Assembly: GCF_019056395.1 (NCBI RefSeq)
Contig: NZ_CP077639.1
Location: 1,490,001-1,554,000, forward strand
Length of the DNA: 64,000 nucleotides
Direction: 5' to 3'
Origin: Terribacillus sp. DMT04
Lineage (GTDB): Bacteria; Bacillota; Bacilli; Bacillales; Amphibacillaceae
The first letter of the stretch is position 1. The number at the start of each line of letters is the position of its first letter. The translations under genes and the position numbers were made by a program. Below the pieces are notes generated by a model that was not told the DNA's origin, did not search any database, and saw only the letters and a list, made by a program, of their open reading frames with translations. Shown here piece after piece: positions 46,209 to 55,279 of the stretch.

Positions 46209-47133
46209 ATTACAATATACAGAAACAATGAAACTAAGCGATATGCCTGCTGTCAGTGCAGCGATTGGTTTTTTCGATGGAATTCATCGCGGCCATCATC
46301 AGGTAATCCAGCAAGCAATTGATTATGCGGAAGAAAATCAACTAAAAAGCGCAGTCATTACCTTTCATCCGCATCCATCAGTCATTCTCGGTAAAGCAGA
46401 GACAAGAGAAGATTATCTGACTCCGCTTCATGAAAAAGAAGCGATTTTAGAGAAGATGGGGATAGATTATCTATATCTAATTGAATTCACGAAAGAGCTT
46501 GCAAGTTTAAGTCCAGACAGCTTTATAGAACGGTTTATCAATGGTCTCACCGTGCAGCATCTAGTATCTGGTTTCGATTTTACTTACGGCCAAAAAGGAG
46601 CCGGAAATGCTGCATCTCTTCAAGAAGCAGCACAAAATAATACATTCAGCTATGAAGCGGTTGCTAAAGTAGAAGATGCCGACGAAAAAATCAGCTCTAC
46701 ACAAATCAGGGAGTTAGTGGCATCTGGGGAAATTGAAAAAGCCGTCGAATTACTTGGCCATCCGCTCACATTGACTGGAGAAGTCATTACAGGTGATCAG
46801 CGTGGTCGTACAATCGGATATCCAACAGCGAATATTCGCATAGAGCCAGCTTATTTCCTGCCAAAAACAGGCGTTTATGCAGTAGAAGTACTTGTAAAAG
46901 GGCAAACATTTTATGGTATGGCCAATCTCGGCTATAAACCGACTTTCCAGGAAGACGCCGTCCTGCCTAATTTAGAAGTTCATATTCTCAACTTCGATGA
47001 ACAAATCTATGGGGAGCAGCTGACTGTTTCTTGGAAATCATTCATTCGAGAAGAAGTGAAATTTAACGGTATCGATGAGCTGGTTGGTCAATTGAACCGC
47101 GATAAACAGCAAGTTAACGCATATTTTGCTTAG
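46195..47133 (+). CDS. ribC: Bifunctional riboflavin kinase/FAD synthetase
   Basis: 312-residue enzyme that phosphorylates riboflavin to FMN and adenylates it to FAD. The N-terminal nucleotidyltransferase has GFFDGIHRGHHQVI and SSTQIRELV. The C-terminal flavokinase starts near 185 with GDQRGRTIGYPTANI. ATG 46195 follows AGCAGGTGG. The family is also called ribF; ribC is the B. subtilis name. It overlaps the truB end. Confidence 0.97.
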   Translation: MQTIKLQYTETMKLSDMPAVSAAIGFFDGIHRGHHQVIQQAIDYAEENQLKSAVITFHPHPSVILGKAETREDYLTPLHEKEAILEKMGIDYLYLIEFTKELASLSPDSFIERFINGLTVQHLVSGFDFTYGQKGAGNAASLQEAAQNNTFSYEAVAKVEDADEKISSTQIRELVASGEIEKAVELLGHPLTLTGEVITGDQRGRTIGYPTANIRIEPAYFLPKTGVYAVEVLVKGQTFYGMANLGYKPTFQEDAVLPNLEVHILNFDEQIYGEQLTVSWKSFIREEVKFNGIDELVGQLNRDKQQVNAYFA

Positions 47134-47149
47134 AAATTGACTGAAGGAC

Positions 47150-47178
47150 TTGCAATCTGAGGCAAAAAAGTGTAATCT
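47150..47178 (+). promoter_or_regulatory. Weak candidate promoter before rpsO
   Basis: TTGCAA (47150-47155) and TAATCT (47173-47178) are 17 bases apart. The match is weak, but rpsO normally has its own promoter, and this is the best candidate in the ribC-rpsO gap. Confidence 0.3.
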
Positions 47179-47270
47179 GGACTATGGAAAACCTTCGCTT
47201 GGCAATTCGCTACTCCGGCGATTGCTCGGGGAATGGGGTTACTATTAGATTTTTTAGGAGGAACAAACAA

Positions 47271-47540
47271 ATGGCAATCTCTAAAGAACGTAAGAATGAA
47301 CTAATCAGCGAATACAAAACACATGACAGTGACACAGGTTCACCAGAAGTGCAAATCGCTGTTTTGACGGAGGAAATCACTACACTTAACGAACACCTTC
47401 GTACACACAAAAAAGATCACCACTCTCGTCGTGGCCTATTGAAAATGGTTGGTCGCCGTCGTAACTTGTTAAACTATCTTCGCGATAAAGACGTTACACG
47501 TTACCGTGATCTAATTCAAAAACTTGGCTTACGCCGATAA
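47271..47540 (+). CDS. rpsO: 30S ribosomal protein S15
   Basis: 89-residue ribosomal protein binding the central domain of 16S rRNA. Segments [28 protein letters not shown]-like [20 protein letters not shown] and [13 protein letters not shown] are diagnostic. ATG 47271 follows TTTTTAGGAGG; an upstream in-frame codon at 47184 would add a non-family extension. A strong terminator follows, before pnp. The leader (about 90 bases) may carry S15 autoregulation, not demonstrable here. Confidence 0.98.
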   Translation: MAISKERKNELISEYKTHDSDTGSPEVQIAVLTEEITTLNEHLRTHKKDHHSRRGLLKMVGRRRNLLNYLRDKDVTRYRDLIQKLGLRR

Positions 47541-47551
47541 GATGGACAAAG

Positions 47552-47576
47552 AAGCGGGAATTTTTCCCGCTTTTTC
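47552..47576 (+). terminator. Intrinsic terminator after rpsO
   Basis: AAGCGGGAA (47552-47560) pairs with TTCCCGCTT (47564-47572), followed by a T run to 47575. It separates rpsO from pnp. Confidence 0.9.
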
Positions 47577-47677
47577 TATAGGAGAAAACCTATTCTACAT
47601 AGTGTTATAAATGCAGCCTGAACTGGAGCATAATACAGACAGGATATGTTGTAAGATAAATGAGAGGGGCTTTATTC

Positions 47678-49807
47678 ATGGCAGACCAAAAACAAGTGTT
47701 CTCCACGGAGATTTCCGGTCAGACTTTTTCTGTGGAAATCGGAGAACTTGCCAAGCAAGCGAGCGGCGCTTGCCTAATCCAGTACGGAGACACGTCTGTA
47801 CTTTCCACTGTTGTTGGTTCTAAAGAACCGAAAGACTTACCGTTTTTCCCATTGACAGTGAACTATGAAGAAAGACTATATGCAGTTGGTAAGATTCCAG
47901 GCGGTTTCATTAAGCGCGAGGGCCGTCCGAGTGAGAAAGCTGTATTGGCTTCTCGTCTAATCGACCGTCCGATTCGTCCATTGTTCCCAGATGGATTCCG
48001 TAATGACGTGCAAGTAATCAGCATGGTAATGAGTGTGGATCAAGATTACTCTTCTGAAATGGCTGCAATGGTCGGTTCTTCCATCGCATTGAGCATTTCT
48101 GATATTCCATTCCACGGCCCAATTGCTGGTGTCGTTGTTGGTCGCGTAAATGGTGAATTTATCATCAACCCGACAAAAGAACAGCAAGAGCAGAGTGACA
48201 TTGACCTGACAGTTGCAGGCACAAAAGATGCGATCAACATGGTTGAAGCTGGTGCAGAAGAAGTGCCGGAAGATATTATGCTGGAAGCAATCATGTTCGG
48301 TCATGAAGAAATCAAACGTCTTGTTGCATTCCAAGAAGAAATCGTTGCCGCTGTCGGCAAAGAAAAGATGGATGTTAAACTTTTCGATTTGGACAAGGAA
48401 TTAACGGAAGATGTAAAAAACCGTTGTTACGACAAGTTGAAAGCTGCCATCGAAGTGCATGAAAAGAAAGCACGTGAAGCAGCAATTGATGAAGTGAAAA
48501 AAGAAACTGTCGCTTTCTATGAAGAACAGGAAGCGGATGAAGATACAGTGAAGCAAGTGAAAGGAATTCTTGGCAAACTAGTTAAGGAAGAAGTTCGCCG
48601 AGCTATCACGAAAGACAAGATTCGTCCGGATGGTCGCGGTGTTGACGAAATTCGTCCGCTTTCTTCCCGTATTGGTGTATTGCCTCGGACACACGGATCT
48701 GCATTGTTCACACGCGGTCAAACGCAAGCATTGAGTGTATGTACACTTGGCGCATTAGGCGATGTACAGATTCTTGATGGTTTGGATACAGAAGAAACGA
48801 AACGCTTTATGCACCATTACAACTTCCCGCACTTCAGTGTTGGTGAGACAGGACCAATCAGAGCGCCAGGACGCCGTGAAATCGGACATGGTGCACTTGG
48901 AGAAAGAGCATTGGAAAAAGTGATTCCTTCTGAGAAGGATTTCCCTTATACCATTCGTCTTGTTTCTGAGATTCTGGAGTCCAACGGTTCCACTTCTCAA
49001 GCTAGTATTTGTGCCAGCACAATGGCGATGATGGCTGCCGGTGTACCAATTAAAGCACCAGTAGCAGGGATTGCAATGGGCTTAGTGAAGTCTGGTGATG
49101 ATTACACAATCCTTACAGACATCCAAGGCATGGAAGATGCGCTAGGAGATATGGACTTCAAAGTAGCAGGTACTGAAAAAGGTGTAACAGCCTTGCAAAT
49201 GGATATTAAGATTGAAGGATTGAGCCGTGAGATTTTGGAAGAGGCACTAACGCAAGCCCGTAAAGGCCGTTTGGAAATCCTTAGTCATATGGTTTCGACA
49301 ATCAGCGAACCGAAGCAAGAGCTTTCTGCTTATGCTCCGAAAATCCTGACAATGACAATCAATTCAGATAAGATCCGCGACGTAATTGGGCCAAGTGGTA
49401 AACAAATCAACAAAATCATTGAAGAAACGGGCGTCAAGATTGATATCGAACAAGACGGAACCGTATTTATTTCTTCTACCAATTCTGCGAAGAATGACGA
49501 AGCGAAGCAAATTATCAGCGACATCGTTCGTGAAGTTGAAGTTGGAGAAGTATACGATGGTACTGTAAAACGTATTGAGAAATTCGGCGCATTTGTTGAA
49601 TTGTTTAAAGGAAAAGATGGACTTGTCCATATTTCTGAACTGGCAGAAGAACGCGTTGGTAAAGTAGAGGATGTTGTCAAAATTGGCGACAAACTGAAAG
49701 TAAAAGTAAAAGAAATCGACCGTCAAGGACGCGTGAATCTTTCACATAAACAGCTGCTTGTAGAAGCAAAACAGGAAAAAGAAGAGCAGTCTGCGACTGA
49801 AGAATAA
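47678..49807 (+). CDS. pnp: Polyribonucleotide nucleotidyltransferase (PNPase)
   Basis: 709-residue trimeric 3'-5' phosphorolytic exoribonuclease, the main mRNA 3' exonuclease in Bacilli. Two RNase PH domains flank a helical domain; the second has [14 protein letters not shown] and [20 protein letters not shown] domain (about 550-610, [20 protein letters not shown]) and an S1 domain (about 620-690) follow. ATG 47678 follows GAGAGGGGC at 47662-47670. Gene symbol pnpA in B. subtilis. Confidence 0.98.
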   Translation: MADQKQVFSTEISGQTFSVEIGELAKQASGACLIQYGDTSVLSTVVGSKEPKDLPFFPLTVNYEERLYAVGKIPGGFIKREGRPSEKAVLASRLIDRPIRPLFPDGFRNDVQVISMVMSVDQDYSSEMAAMVGSSIALSISDIPFHGPIAGVVVGRVNGEFIINPTKEQQEQSDIDLTVAGTKDAINMVEAGAEEVPEDIMLEAIMFGHEEIKRLVAFQEEIVAAVGKEKMDVKLFDLDKELTEDVKNRCYDKLKAAIEVHEKKAREAAIDEVKKETVAFYEEQEADEDTVKQVKGILGKLVKEEVRRAITKDKIRPDGRGVDEIRPLSSRIGVLPRTHGSALFTRGQTQALSVCTLGALGDVQILDGLDTEETKRFMHHYNFPHFSVGETGPIRAPGRREIGHGALGERALEKVIPSEKDFPYTIRLVSEILESNGSTSQASICASTMAMMAAGVPIKAPVAGIAMGLVKSGDDYTILTDIQGMEDALGDMDFKVAGTEKGVTALQMDIKIEGLSREILEEALTQARKGRLEILSHMVSTISEPKQELSAYAPKILTMTINSDKIRDVIGPSGKQINKIIEETGVKIDIEQDGTVFISSTNSAKNDEAKQIISDIVREVEVGEVYDGTVKRIEKFGAFVELFKGKDGLVHISELAEERVGKVEDVVKIGDKLKVKVKEIDRQGRVNLSHKQLLVEAKQEKEEQSATEE

Positions 49808-49817
49808 GCAAGTCCCC

Positions 49818-49848
49818 AAGAAACTGGTTTAGCCAGTTTCTTTTTTTT
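49818..49848 (+). terminator. Intrinsic terminator after pnp
   Basis: AAGAAACTGG (49818-49827) pairs perfectly with CCAGTTTCTT (49833-49842), followed by a T run to 49848. Confidence 0.93.
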
Positions 49849-49905
49849 CCTGCTTGTTCTTCCTTGTCCCATCTCCTCATAAGCTAGTTTAGGGGAGGGA
49901 TGGGA

Positions 49906-50859
49906 ATGCATCGGATTATTATACACTTGCTTGTTTTCGTCACGCTGATTCTTCTGCTGATTGATGGTGGTAATCTGCCGTCTCAAACAGCGTCTGTGAG
50001 CCATCATCCAGTATTTTCTGATATAGCAGTGAGATCTGATGAAGCACAATTGCGGCAGGAAATAGAGGCGGTACGCAAGGAAGTTGAAAAGCCGTCTGAG
50101 AATGCTCGAATCGATAAGATATGGAAGAAAATACCCGGTAAAGCGGGTGTCAAGGTTGATGTTGATGCTTCAGTAGAAAAGATGCAAAAGACAGGCACAT
50201 TTGATCGGGACCTGCTCGTATTAGAGGAAGTCGAACCGGAAGTTACATTGGACGAACTTCCAGCTTCACCAATTTATCGGGCGAGAGAAGATCAAGAGCA
50301 GGTTGCTTTGCTGATTAATGTTTCATGGGGAGAAGAACATATTCCTGCTATTTTGCAAACATTAAAAGATGCCGGTGTGAAGGCGAACTTCTTCATTGAG
50401 GGCAAGTGGGCAAAAGAAAATAATGAAATTGTCGAAATGATTGAAGAAGAAGGGCACGTTATTGGCAACCATGCTTATAATCATCCCGATATGAAAAAAA
50501 TGAACAAAGCAGACTCCGTTGAACAGATAACGCAGACGAATGAGATTATTAACGCTATTACAGGTGACAAACCTACCTATTTCGCTCCGCCAAGCGGAAG
50601 CTTTAATCAAGGTGTCATTGAAGCTGCCGCTGAACAGCAAATGGAGACGATTTTGTGGTCCGTTGATACCATTGATTGGCAAAAACCGACAGTACCTGTT
50701 ATGATGAAACGCGTGACTGAGAAATTGCATCCAGGAGCATTCATCTTGATGCATCCAACACCTGTTGTAGAAGCAGGACTTGCCGACATGCTGAAAGTTA
50801 TCGAAGAAAAAGGGTACAGTGTGTCGACTTTGGATACGATATTGAATGAAGGAAGATAA
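49906..50859 (+). CDS. ylxY: YlxY, polysaccharide deacetylase family protein with altered active site
   Basis: 317-residue exported protein: an N-terminal hydrophobic helix (RIIIHLLVFVTLILLLIDGG), a charged spacer, and a NodB-like domain (about 125-310). The usual TFDDG motif is replaced by LINVSWGEE, so the catalytic base and one metal-binding Asp are absent. GNHAYNHPDM keeps the His pair of motif 2. APPSGSFNQ replaces RPPYG. It may therefore be inactive or bind sugar only. ATG 49906 follows GGGGAGGG. It lies between pnp and mlpA as in B. subtilis, where a sporulation link is assumed. Confidence 0.9.
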   Translation: MHRIIIHLLVFVTLILLLIDGGNLPSQTASVSHHPVFSDIAVRSDEAQLRQEIEAVRKEVEKPSENARIDKIWKKIPGKAGVKVDVDASVEKMQKTGTFDRDLLVLEEVEPEVTLDELPASPIYRAREDQEQVALLINVSWGEEHIPAILQTLKDAGVKANFFIEGKWAKENNEIVEMIEEEGHVIGNHAYNHPDMKKMNKADSVEQITQTNEIINAITGDKPTYFAPPSGSFNQGVIEAAAEQQMETILWSVDTIDWQKPTVPVMMKRVTEKLHPGAFILMHPTPVVEAGLADMLKVIEEKGYSVSTLDTILNEGR

Positions 50860-50899
50860 TGGTACAGCAGTACATGCTGCTGATTGGGAGGATTTAAAT

Positions 50900-52114
50900 T
50901 TGCTGCAAAGACACACATGCAAAAATGGATTACGAGTTGTAGTAGAAAACATGCCATCGGTACGATCCGTAACGATCGGTATCTGGATCTTGACAGGTTC
51001 CAGAAATGAAGAAGAAATAAATAATGGGCTCTCTCATTTCCTAGAGCATATGTTCTTTAAAGGAACAAAAAAGCGCTCAGCAAAAGAACTTGCGGAAGCT
51101 TTTGATGCTATCGGAGGCATGGTGAATGCTTTCACTTCTAAAGAATACACATGCTATTATGCCAAAGTACTTGATACGCATAAAGAATTCGCATTGGAAG
51201 TATTAGCAGACATGTTCTTTGAATCGCAATTTGCTCAGGAAGAAATAGAAAAAGAACAGAAAGTAGTTTTGGAAGAAATCAAGATGGCAGAAGATACGCC
51301 AGATGATATTATTCATGACTGGCTTGCAGAAGCTGCTTATGGCAAACATCCGCTTGGGTTGCCCATCCTAGGTACAGAAAGCACGGTAATGAGCTTTAAC
51401 AGTGAGTCTGTTCGTAACTACAAAGAATCTCATTATGTTCCGGAAAAAATTGTTATTTCAATTGCCGGAAATGTAGATGATTCGTTTATAAAAGATGTGG
51501 AACATCATTTTGGTTCCTTCGAAGCGGCGTCGGCACATCGAGAATTACAAGCACCGCCATTCTTTCCGAATACAATCCGCCGAGCGAAAGAAACAGAGCA
51601 AGCGCATCTGACAATTGGGTACAATGGCTTGAAGCTGGATGATCCAGCTAGCTACAGCCTTATGGTTGTAAACAATGTACTAGGCGGCAGCATGAGTTCA
51701 CGGCTGTTCCAAGATGTGCGAGAAGACAAGGGCTTAGCGTATTCTGTATTCTCTTACCATAGTACGCATAAAGATAGCGGCATGCTGACGATTTATGCGG
51801 GTACTGGCAAAGAGCAGCTGGATGAACTGCAGGAGACAATTCGTTTAACTACGGATAAGCTGAAAGCAGACGGGCTGACGGAAAAGGAATTGCGGAATAC
51901 AAAAGAACAGCTGAAGGGTAACTATATGCTTGGCTTAGAAAGCACAAATAGCAGAATGAGCCGAAATGGCCGGAACGAATTAATGCTTGGTAAACACCCG
52001 TCATTTAATGAATTAATCGAGAAAATCGACAATGTGACGATGGATGATGTGAATGCTATCATTCATCACGTATTCGGCAAAGAGCAAGCTAGAGCGATAG
52101 TAGCACCAAAATAA
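50900..52114 (+). CDS. mlpA: M16-family zinc peptidase MlpA
   Basis: 404-residue insulinase/processing-peptidase type protein (old name YmxG). The inverted zinc motif HFLEH is at residues 46-50, with the distal Glu in the EKEQKVVLEEIKMAED helix. The second half contains NNVLGGSMSSRLFQDVREDK, the R/Y substrate-binding region. In B. subtilis MlpA affects extracellular protease production. The TTG at 50900 fits GGGAGG at 50886-50891; in-frame codons further up overlap ylxY and add a non-family extension. Confidence 0.94.
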   Translation: MLQRHTCKNGLRVVVENMPSVRSVTIGIWILTGSRNEEEINNGLSHFLEHMFFKGTKKRSAKELAEAFDAIGGMVNAFTSKEYTCYYAKVLDTHKEFALEVLADMFFESQFAQEEIEKEQKVVLEEIKMAEDTPDDIIHDWLAEAAYGKHPLGLPILGTESTVMSFNSESVRNYKESHYVPEKIVISIAGNVDDSFIKDVEHHFGSFEAASAHRELQAPPFFPNTIRRAKETEQAHLTIGYNGLKLDDPASYSLMVVNNVLGGSMSSRLFQDVREDKGLAYSVFSYHSTHKDSGMLTIYAGTGKEQLDELQETIRLTTDKLKADGLTEKELRNTKEQLKGNYMLGLESTNSRMSRNGRNELMLGKHPSFNELIEKIDNVTMDDVNAIIHHVFGKEQARAIVAPK

Positions 52115-52131
52115 AAAGGAGCTGATCGGCT

Positions 52132-52362
52132 TTGCGATTCAAGGATATTGGAGATAAAGAGATCATTGATGTGAACAACGGCGAACGTTTAGGGGTGCTC
52201 GGTCAAACAGATGTAGAGTTTAACCCAGTTACAGGCAAGATTGATGCTTTTCTCATTCCGAATTATAAGTGGTTCGGCTTGCGCAAAGAAGGCAGTGACA
52301 ACCGTATTGCTTGGGAAGAAATCCAGACAATCGGCAAACATATGATACTTATTAACTCGTGA
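52132..52362 (+). CDS. ymxH: YmxH/YlmC family PRC-barrel protein
   Basis: 76-residue PRC-barrel protein. The pattern RFKDIGDKEIIDVNNGERLG and DAFLIPNYKWFGL match YmxH and its paralogue YlmC. The function is not established; PRC barrels often bind RNA or protein partners, and the family is common in spore formers. The TTG start at 52132 follows AAAAGGAG. It lies directly after mlpA, as in B. subtilis. Confidence 0.9.
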   Translation: MRFKDIGDKEIIDVNNGERLGVLGQTDVEFNPVTGKIDAFLIPNYKWFGLRKEGSDNRIAWEEIQTIGKHMILINS

Positions 52363-52384
52363 CTAGTAAGATAAAAGTATACGT

Positions 52385-52445
52385 AAAAAAATCCAAACAA
52401 GGATAATTTCTTATGAAAGAATTTATCCTGCGTTTGGATTTTTTT
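52385..52445 (+). terminator. Long hairpin terminator after ymxH
   Basis: AATCCAAAC (52390-52398) pairs with GTTTGGATT (52432-52440); inside, GGATAA (52401-52406) pairs with TTATCC (52423-52428). T run 52439-52445. The outer stem is identical to that of the hairpin after dapA. Confidence 0.85.
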
Positions 52446-52535
52446 GTGGGCGCTAATGAAAGCCGCACAGGAAGGCGGATGCACATCTTTCGTCACAGCA
52501 TATAATTTCTGTCTGTACAATGCCACCAATTCAAG

Positions 52536-52563
52536 CACTCCTCTCTGTAATCCTCATATGATA
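52536..52563 (+). promoter_or_regulatory. Candidate SigK promoter for dpaAB
   Basis: CATATGATA (52555-52563) matches the SigK -10 pattern CATAnnnTA exactly. CACT at 52536-52539 is a possible -35 (AC core) about 15 bases upstream. dpaAB (spoVF) is under SigK in B. subtilis. The gap 52363-52629 (267 bases) holds this and the terminator. Confidence 0.5.
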
Positions 52564-52629
52564 ACTGGAAAGCAACATTTCTATTGCAAGAAAATCTACG
52601 AAAATAACGCTGCAGAGCGAGGTGAGAGT

Positions 52630-53508
52630 TTGACCACCGAATTGACTATCGCTGTCCTTGGCGGTGATGCCCGCTACTTGGAGATGATTCGCAGCCTGCA
52701 GTGCAGTGCGAATGCATCTGTTTTTGCAGTGGGTTTTGATCAAATTAATCAAAGCTTCACTGGCGGTATTCAGCGGGAGATGGAAGACATCGACCCGGAA
52801 CAACTGGACGCCATTATTCTGCCGATTCCTGGTCTGGGCCCTGACGGCCAAATTGAGACGGTCTTCTCTGATAAGAATATTCAGCTTACAGAAGCTTGGA
52901 TGGATCGTCTTCCTAAAGATTGTGTTATTTTTACAGGCATTACAAATACGTACTTGACGGAAACATGCAAGAAACGTAACTTGCGCCTTGTATCGCTGTT
53001 CGACAGAGATGATGTGGCCATCTACAATTCGATTCCTACAGCCGAAGGTGCAATTATGACTGCCATCAAACATACAGATTTCACGATTCATGGATCAAAA
53101 GTTACAGTACTCGGTTTCGGGCGTGTTGGAATGAGTGTTGCGGCTAAGTTTGATGCGCTTGGTGCAGATGTTCACGTAGGGTCCATTCATGATGCCGATA
53201 TTGCTCGGATAAGCCAAATGGGTATGCACGCCTTTTTCCTTGACCGTCTTCCAGAAGTAGTGCAGAACAGCGACATTCTCATTAATACAATTCCAGCTCT
53301 TGTTGTGAAGCGACCTGTAATTGAACAGCTGCCAACGCAAGGATTGATGATTGATTTAGCTTCGAAACCAGGCGGTATCGATTTCGACTACGCCAAAAAA
53401 CGGGGAATCCAAGCTATTCATGCTTTAGGGCTGCCGGGTATTGTTGCACCGAAGACAGCTGGAAATATTTTATCCGTCGTTATTAAACAGATCTTAACAA
53501 ACAGTTAA
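52630..53508 (+). CDS. dpaA: Dipicolinate synthase subunit A
   Basis: 292-residue oxidoreductase subunit (SpoVFA) of mother-cell dipicolinate synthase, which makes dipicolinic acid from dihydrodipicolinate for the spore core. The N-terminal TIAVLGGDARYLEMIRSL and the central NAD-binding VTVLGFGRVGMSVAAKF (about 154-170) are diagnostic; LGLPGIVAPKTAG lies near the end. I chose TTG 52630 with GAGGTGAG just upstream; longer in-frame versions would translate through the leader. It is paired with dpaB. Confidence 0.95.
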   Translation: MTTELTIAVLGGDARYLEMIRSLQCSANASVFAVGFDQINQSFTGGIQREMEDIDPEQLDAIILPIPGLGPDGQIETVFSDKNIQLTEAWMDRLPKDCVIFTGITNTYLTETCKKRNLRLVSLFDRDDVAIYNSIPTAEGAIMTAIKHTDFTIHGSKVTVLGFGRVGMSVAAKFDALGADVHVGSIHDADIARISQMGMHAFFLDRLPEVVQNSDILINTIPALVVKRPVIEQLPTQGLMIDLASKPGGIDFDYAKKRGIQAIHALGLPGIVAPKTAGNILSVVIKQILTNS

Positions 53509-53523
53509 AAGGGGGAGAAGCGC

Positions 53524-54114
53524 ATGAGTTTAGCAGGAAAAAGGATTGGGTTCGGAGTTACAGGCTCACATTGCACCTATAGTGAAATATTTCCGCAGAT
53601 TGAACTTCTCGTAAAATTAGGTGCAGAGGTCGTGCCAATTGTAAGCAATACGGTGCAATTTACCGACACGTATTTTGGAGACGCCAAGGATCACCTGCAA
53701 AAAATCAGTGATCTGACAGGAACGAAGATCATAAAGACGATTCCGGAAGCAGAACCGCTCGGTCCGCGAGAGCCGCTGGATTGTATGGTCATTGCACCGT
53801 TAACTGGCAACAGCATGTCAAAGCTTGCCAATGCGTTAACTGACAGCCCCGTGTTAATGGCAACGAAAGCAACAATCCGAAACGAGAAACCAATTGTGCT
53901 TGGAATCAGTACAAACGATGCATTGGGCTTGAACGGTGTTAATTTAATGCGGCTGATGGCGGCTAAATTCATGTATTTCATTCCATTCGGTCAAGATGAT
54001 CCATTTAAAAAGCCGAATTCTCTTGTTGCGGATATGACAAAACTGCCTGAAACGATTGAAGCTGCTTTGCAGTACAAACAGCTGCAGCCTGTATTGGTCC
54101 AACGTTTTTCCTAA
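53524..54114 (+). CDS. dpaB: Dipicolinate synthase subunit B
   Basis: 196-residue flavoprotein-like subunit (SpoVFB) of dipicolinate synthase. GFGVTGSHCTYSEIFP and DCMVIAPLTGNSMSKLANAL mark a flavodoxin/flavoprotein decarboxylase fold. It lies 15 bases after dpaA with AAGGGGGAG upstream. About 107 bases with an extended -10 element separate it from asd. Confidence 0.96.
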   Translation: MSLAGKRIGFGVTGSHCTYSEIFPQIELLVKLGAEVVPIVSNTVQFTDTYFGDAKDHLQKISDLTGTKIIKTIPEAEPLGPREPLDCMVIAPLTGNSMSKLANALTDSPVLMATKATIRNEKPIVLGISTNDALGLNGVNLMRLMAAKFMYFIPFGQDDPFKKPNSLVADMTKLPETIEAALQYKQLQPVLVQRFS

Positions 54115-54148
54115 ACTCCTCAATCAATAACCTATCACAGAAAAATTA

Positions 54149-54157
54149 TGATATGAT
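54149..54157 (+). promoter_or_regulatory. Extended -10 element before asd
   Basis: TGA directly precedes TATGAT (54152-54157), giving an extended -10. No good -35 is seen at 17 bases. It would separate vegetative asd-dapG-dapA transcription from sporulation-specific dpaAB. Confidence 0.4.
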
Positions 54158-54220
54158 AGGGTTTAGCGTACCAACCATATCATACGTATCCATTGAGATA
54201 GACAGAGGAGAGGTTTTTTT

Positions 54221-55270
54221 ATGGCACAGCAAAGTTATCATATCGCAGTAGTAGGCGCGACAGGCGCTGTAGGTCAAAAAATGCTGGAAACTCTCGCAGA
54301 CCGTGACTTTCCGATCGGCGAGCTTTCCTTATTATCTTCCAGCAGATCAGCTGGTCAGCAAATAGATTTTAAAGGAAAAAGCTATACGGTGAAAGAAGCG
54401 ATGCCGGAGAGCTTTGAAGGTGTTGACATTGCGTTATTCTCAGCAGGAGGCTCTGTCTCAAAAGCTTTAGCACCAGAAGCAGTGAAGCGCGGTGCAGTAG
54501 TTGTTGATAACACAAGTGCTTACCGGATGGATCCGGAAGTGCCGCTTGTTGTTCCAGAAGTAAATGAAGAAGATTTAAAAACGCATAAAGGCATCATTGC
54601 TAATCCGAATTGCTCTACCATTCAAATGGTAGCTGCATTGGAACCATTAAAAGCAGCTTACGGACTTTCCCGTATTATCGTCTCCACATATCAAGCTGTA
54701 TCTGGAGCGGGTGCAGTTGCTATTGATGAATTGAAGGACCAAGCACAGCAATTCCTGAACGGTGAAGATATGGAAGCAAGTGTCTTGCCCGTAAAAGGCG
54801 ACAAACGCCATTTCCCAGTAGCATTCAATGCGTTGCCGCAAATAGATGTGTTCCAAGATAATGGCTACACGTATGAAGAAATGAAAATGATCAATGAAAC
54901 GAAAAAAATTATGCATGCGGAAGACATGCGTGTATCTGCAACATGTGTTCGTTTGCCAGTGTTTACTTCTCATGCCGAAAGCGTTTATGTTGAACTCGGT
55001 CAAGACGGTCTTTCCGTTAAAGACATTCATGAGAAACTGGCAGCAGCAGAAGGTATCGTGCTAGAAGATGACCCGAGTACACAAACGTACCCGACACCGC
55101 TCTCTGCCGCTGGCAAGAAAGATGTATTTGTCGGAAGAGTGCGCAAGGATCCAGATCATGATAATGGATTCCACCTGTGGATTGTGTCCGACAACCTATT
55201 GAAGGGTGCGGCTTGGAATAGTGTTCAGATTGCAGAACGCTTAATTCAGCATAACTTGCTTACAATCTGA
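54221..55270 (+). CDS. asd: Aspartate-semialdehyde dehydrogenase
   Basis: 349-residue NADPH enzyme reducing aspartyl phosphate to aspartate semialdehyde, the branch point to lysine, diaminopimelate, dipicolinate, threonine and methionine. The nucleotide loop is VGATGAVGQKML (11-22). The catalytic Cys is C131 in NPNCSTIQ, and the His is in FTSHAESVYVE. It is followed 9 bases later by dapG. Ribosome site GAGGAGAGG upstream. Confidence 0.97.
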   Translation: MAQQSYHIAVVGATGAVGQKMLETLADRDFPIGELSLLSSSRSAGQQIDFKGKSYTVKEAMPESFEGVDIALFSAGGSVSKALAPEAVKRGAVVVDNTSAYRMDPEVPLVVPEVNEEDLKTHKGIIANPNCSTIQMVAALEPLKAAYGLSRIIVSTYQAVSGAGAVAIDELKDQAQQFLNGEDMEASVLPVKGDKRHFPVAFNALPQIDVFQDNGYTYEEMKMINETKKIMHAEDMRVSATCVRLPVFTSHAESVYVELGQDGLSVKDIHEKLAAAEGIVLEDDPSTQTYPTPLSAAGKKDVFVGRVRKDPDHDNGFHLWIVSDNLLKGAAWNSVQIAERLIQHNLLTI

Positions 55271-55279
55271 GGTGTAGAA

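Noticed and set aside
49878-49886. CATAAGCTA, an exact match to the SigK -10 pattern before ylxY
   Set aside because: No AC-type -35 lies at the right distance, and the start site would fall on the ribosome site of ylxY.
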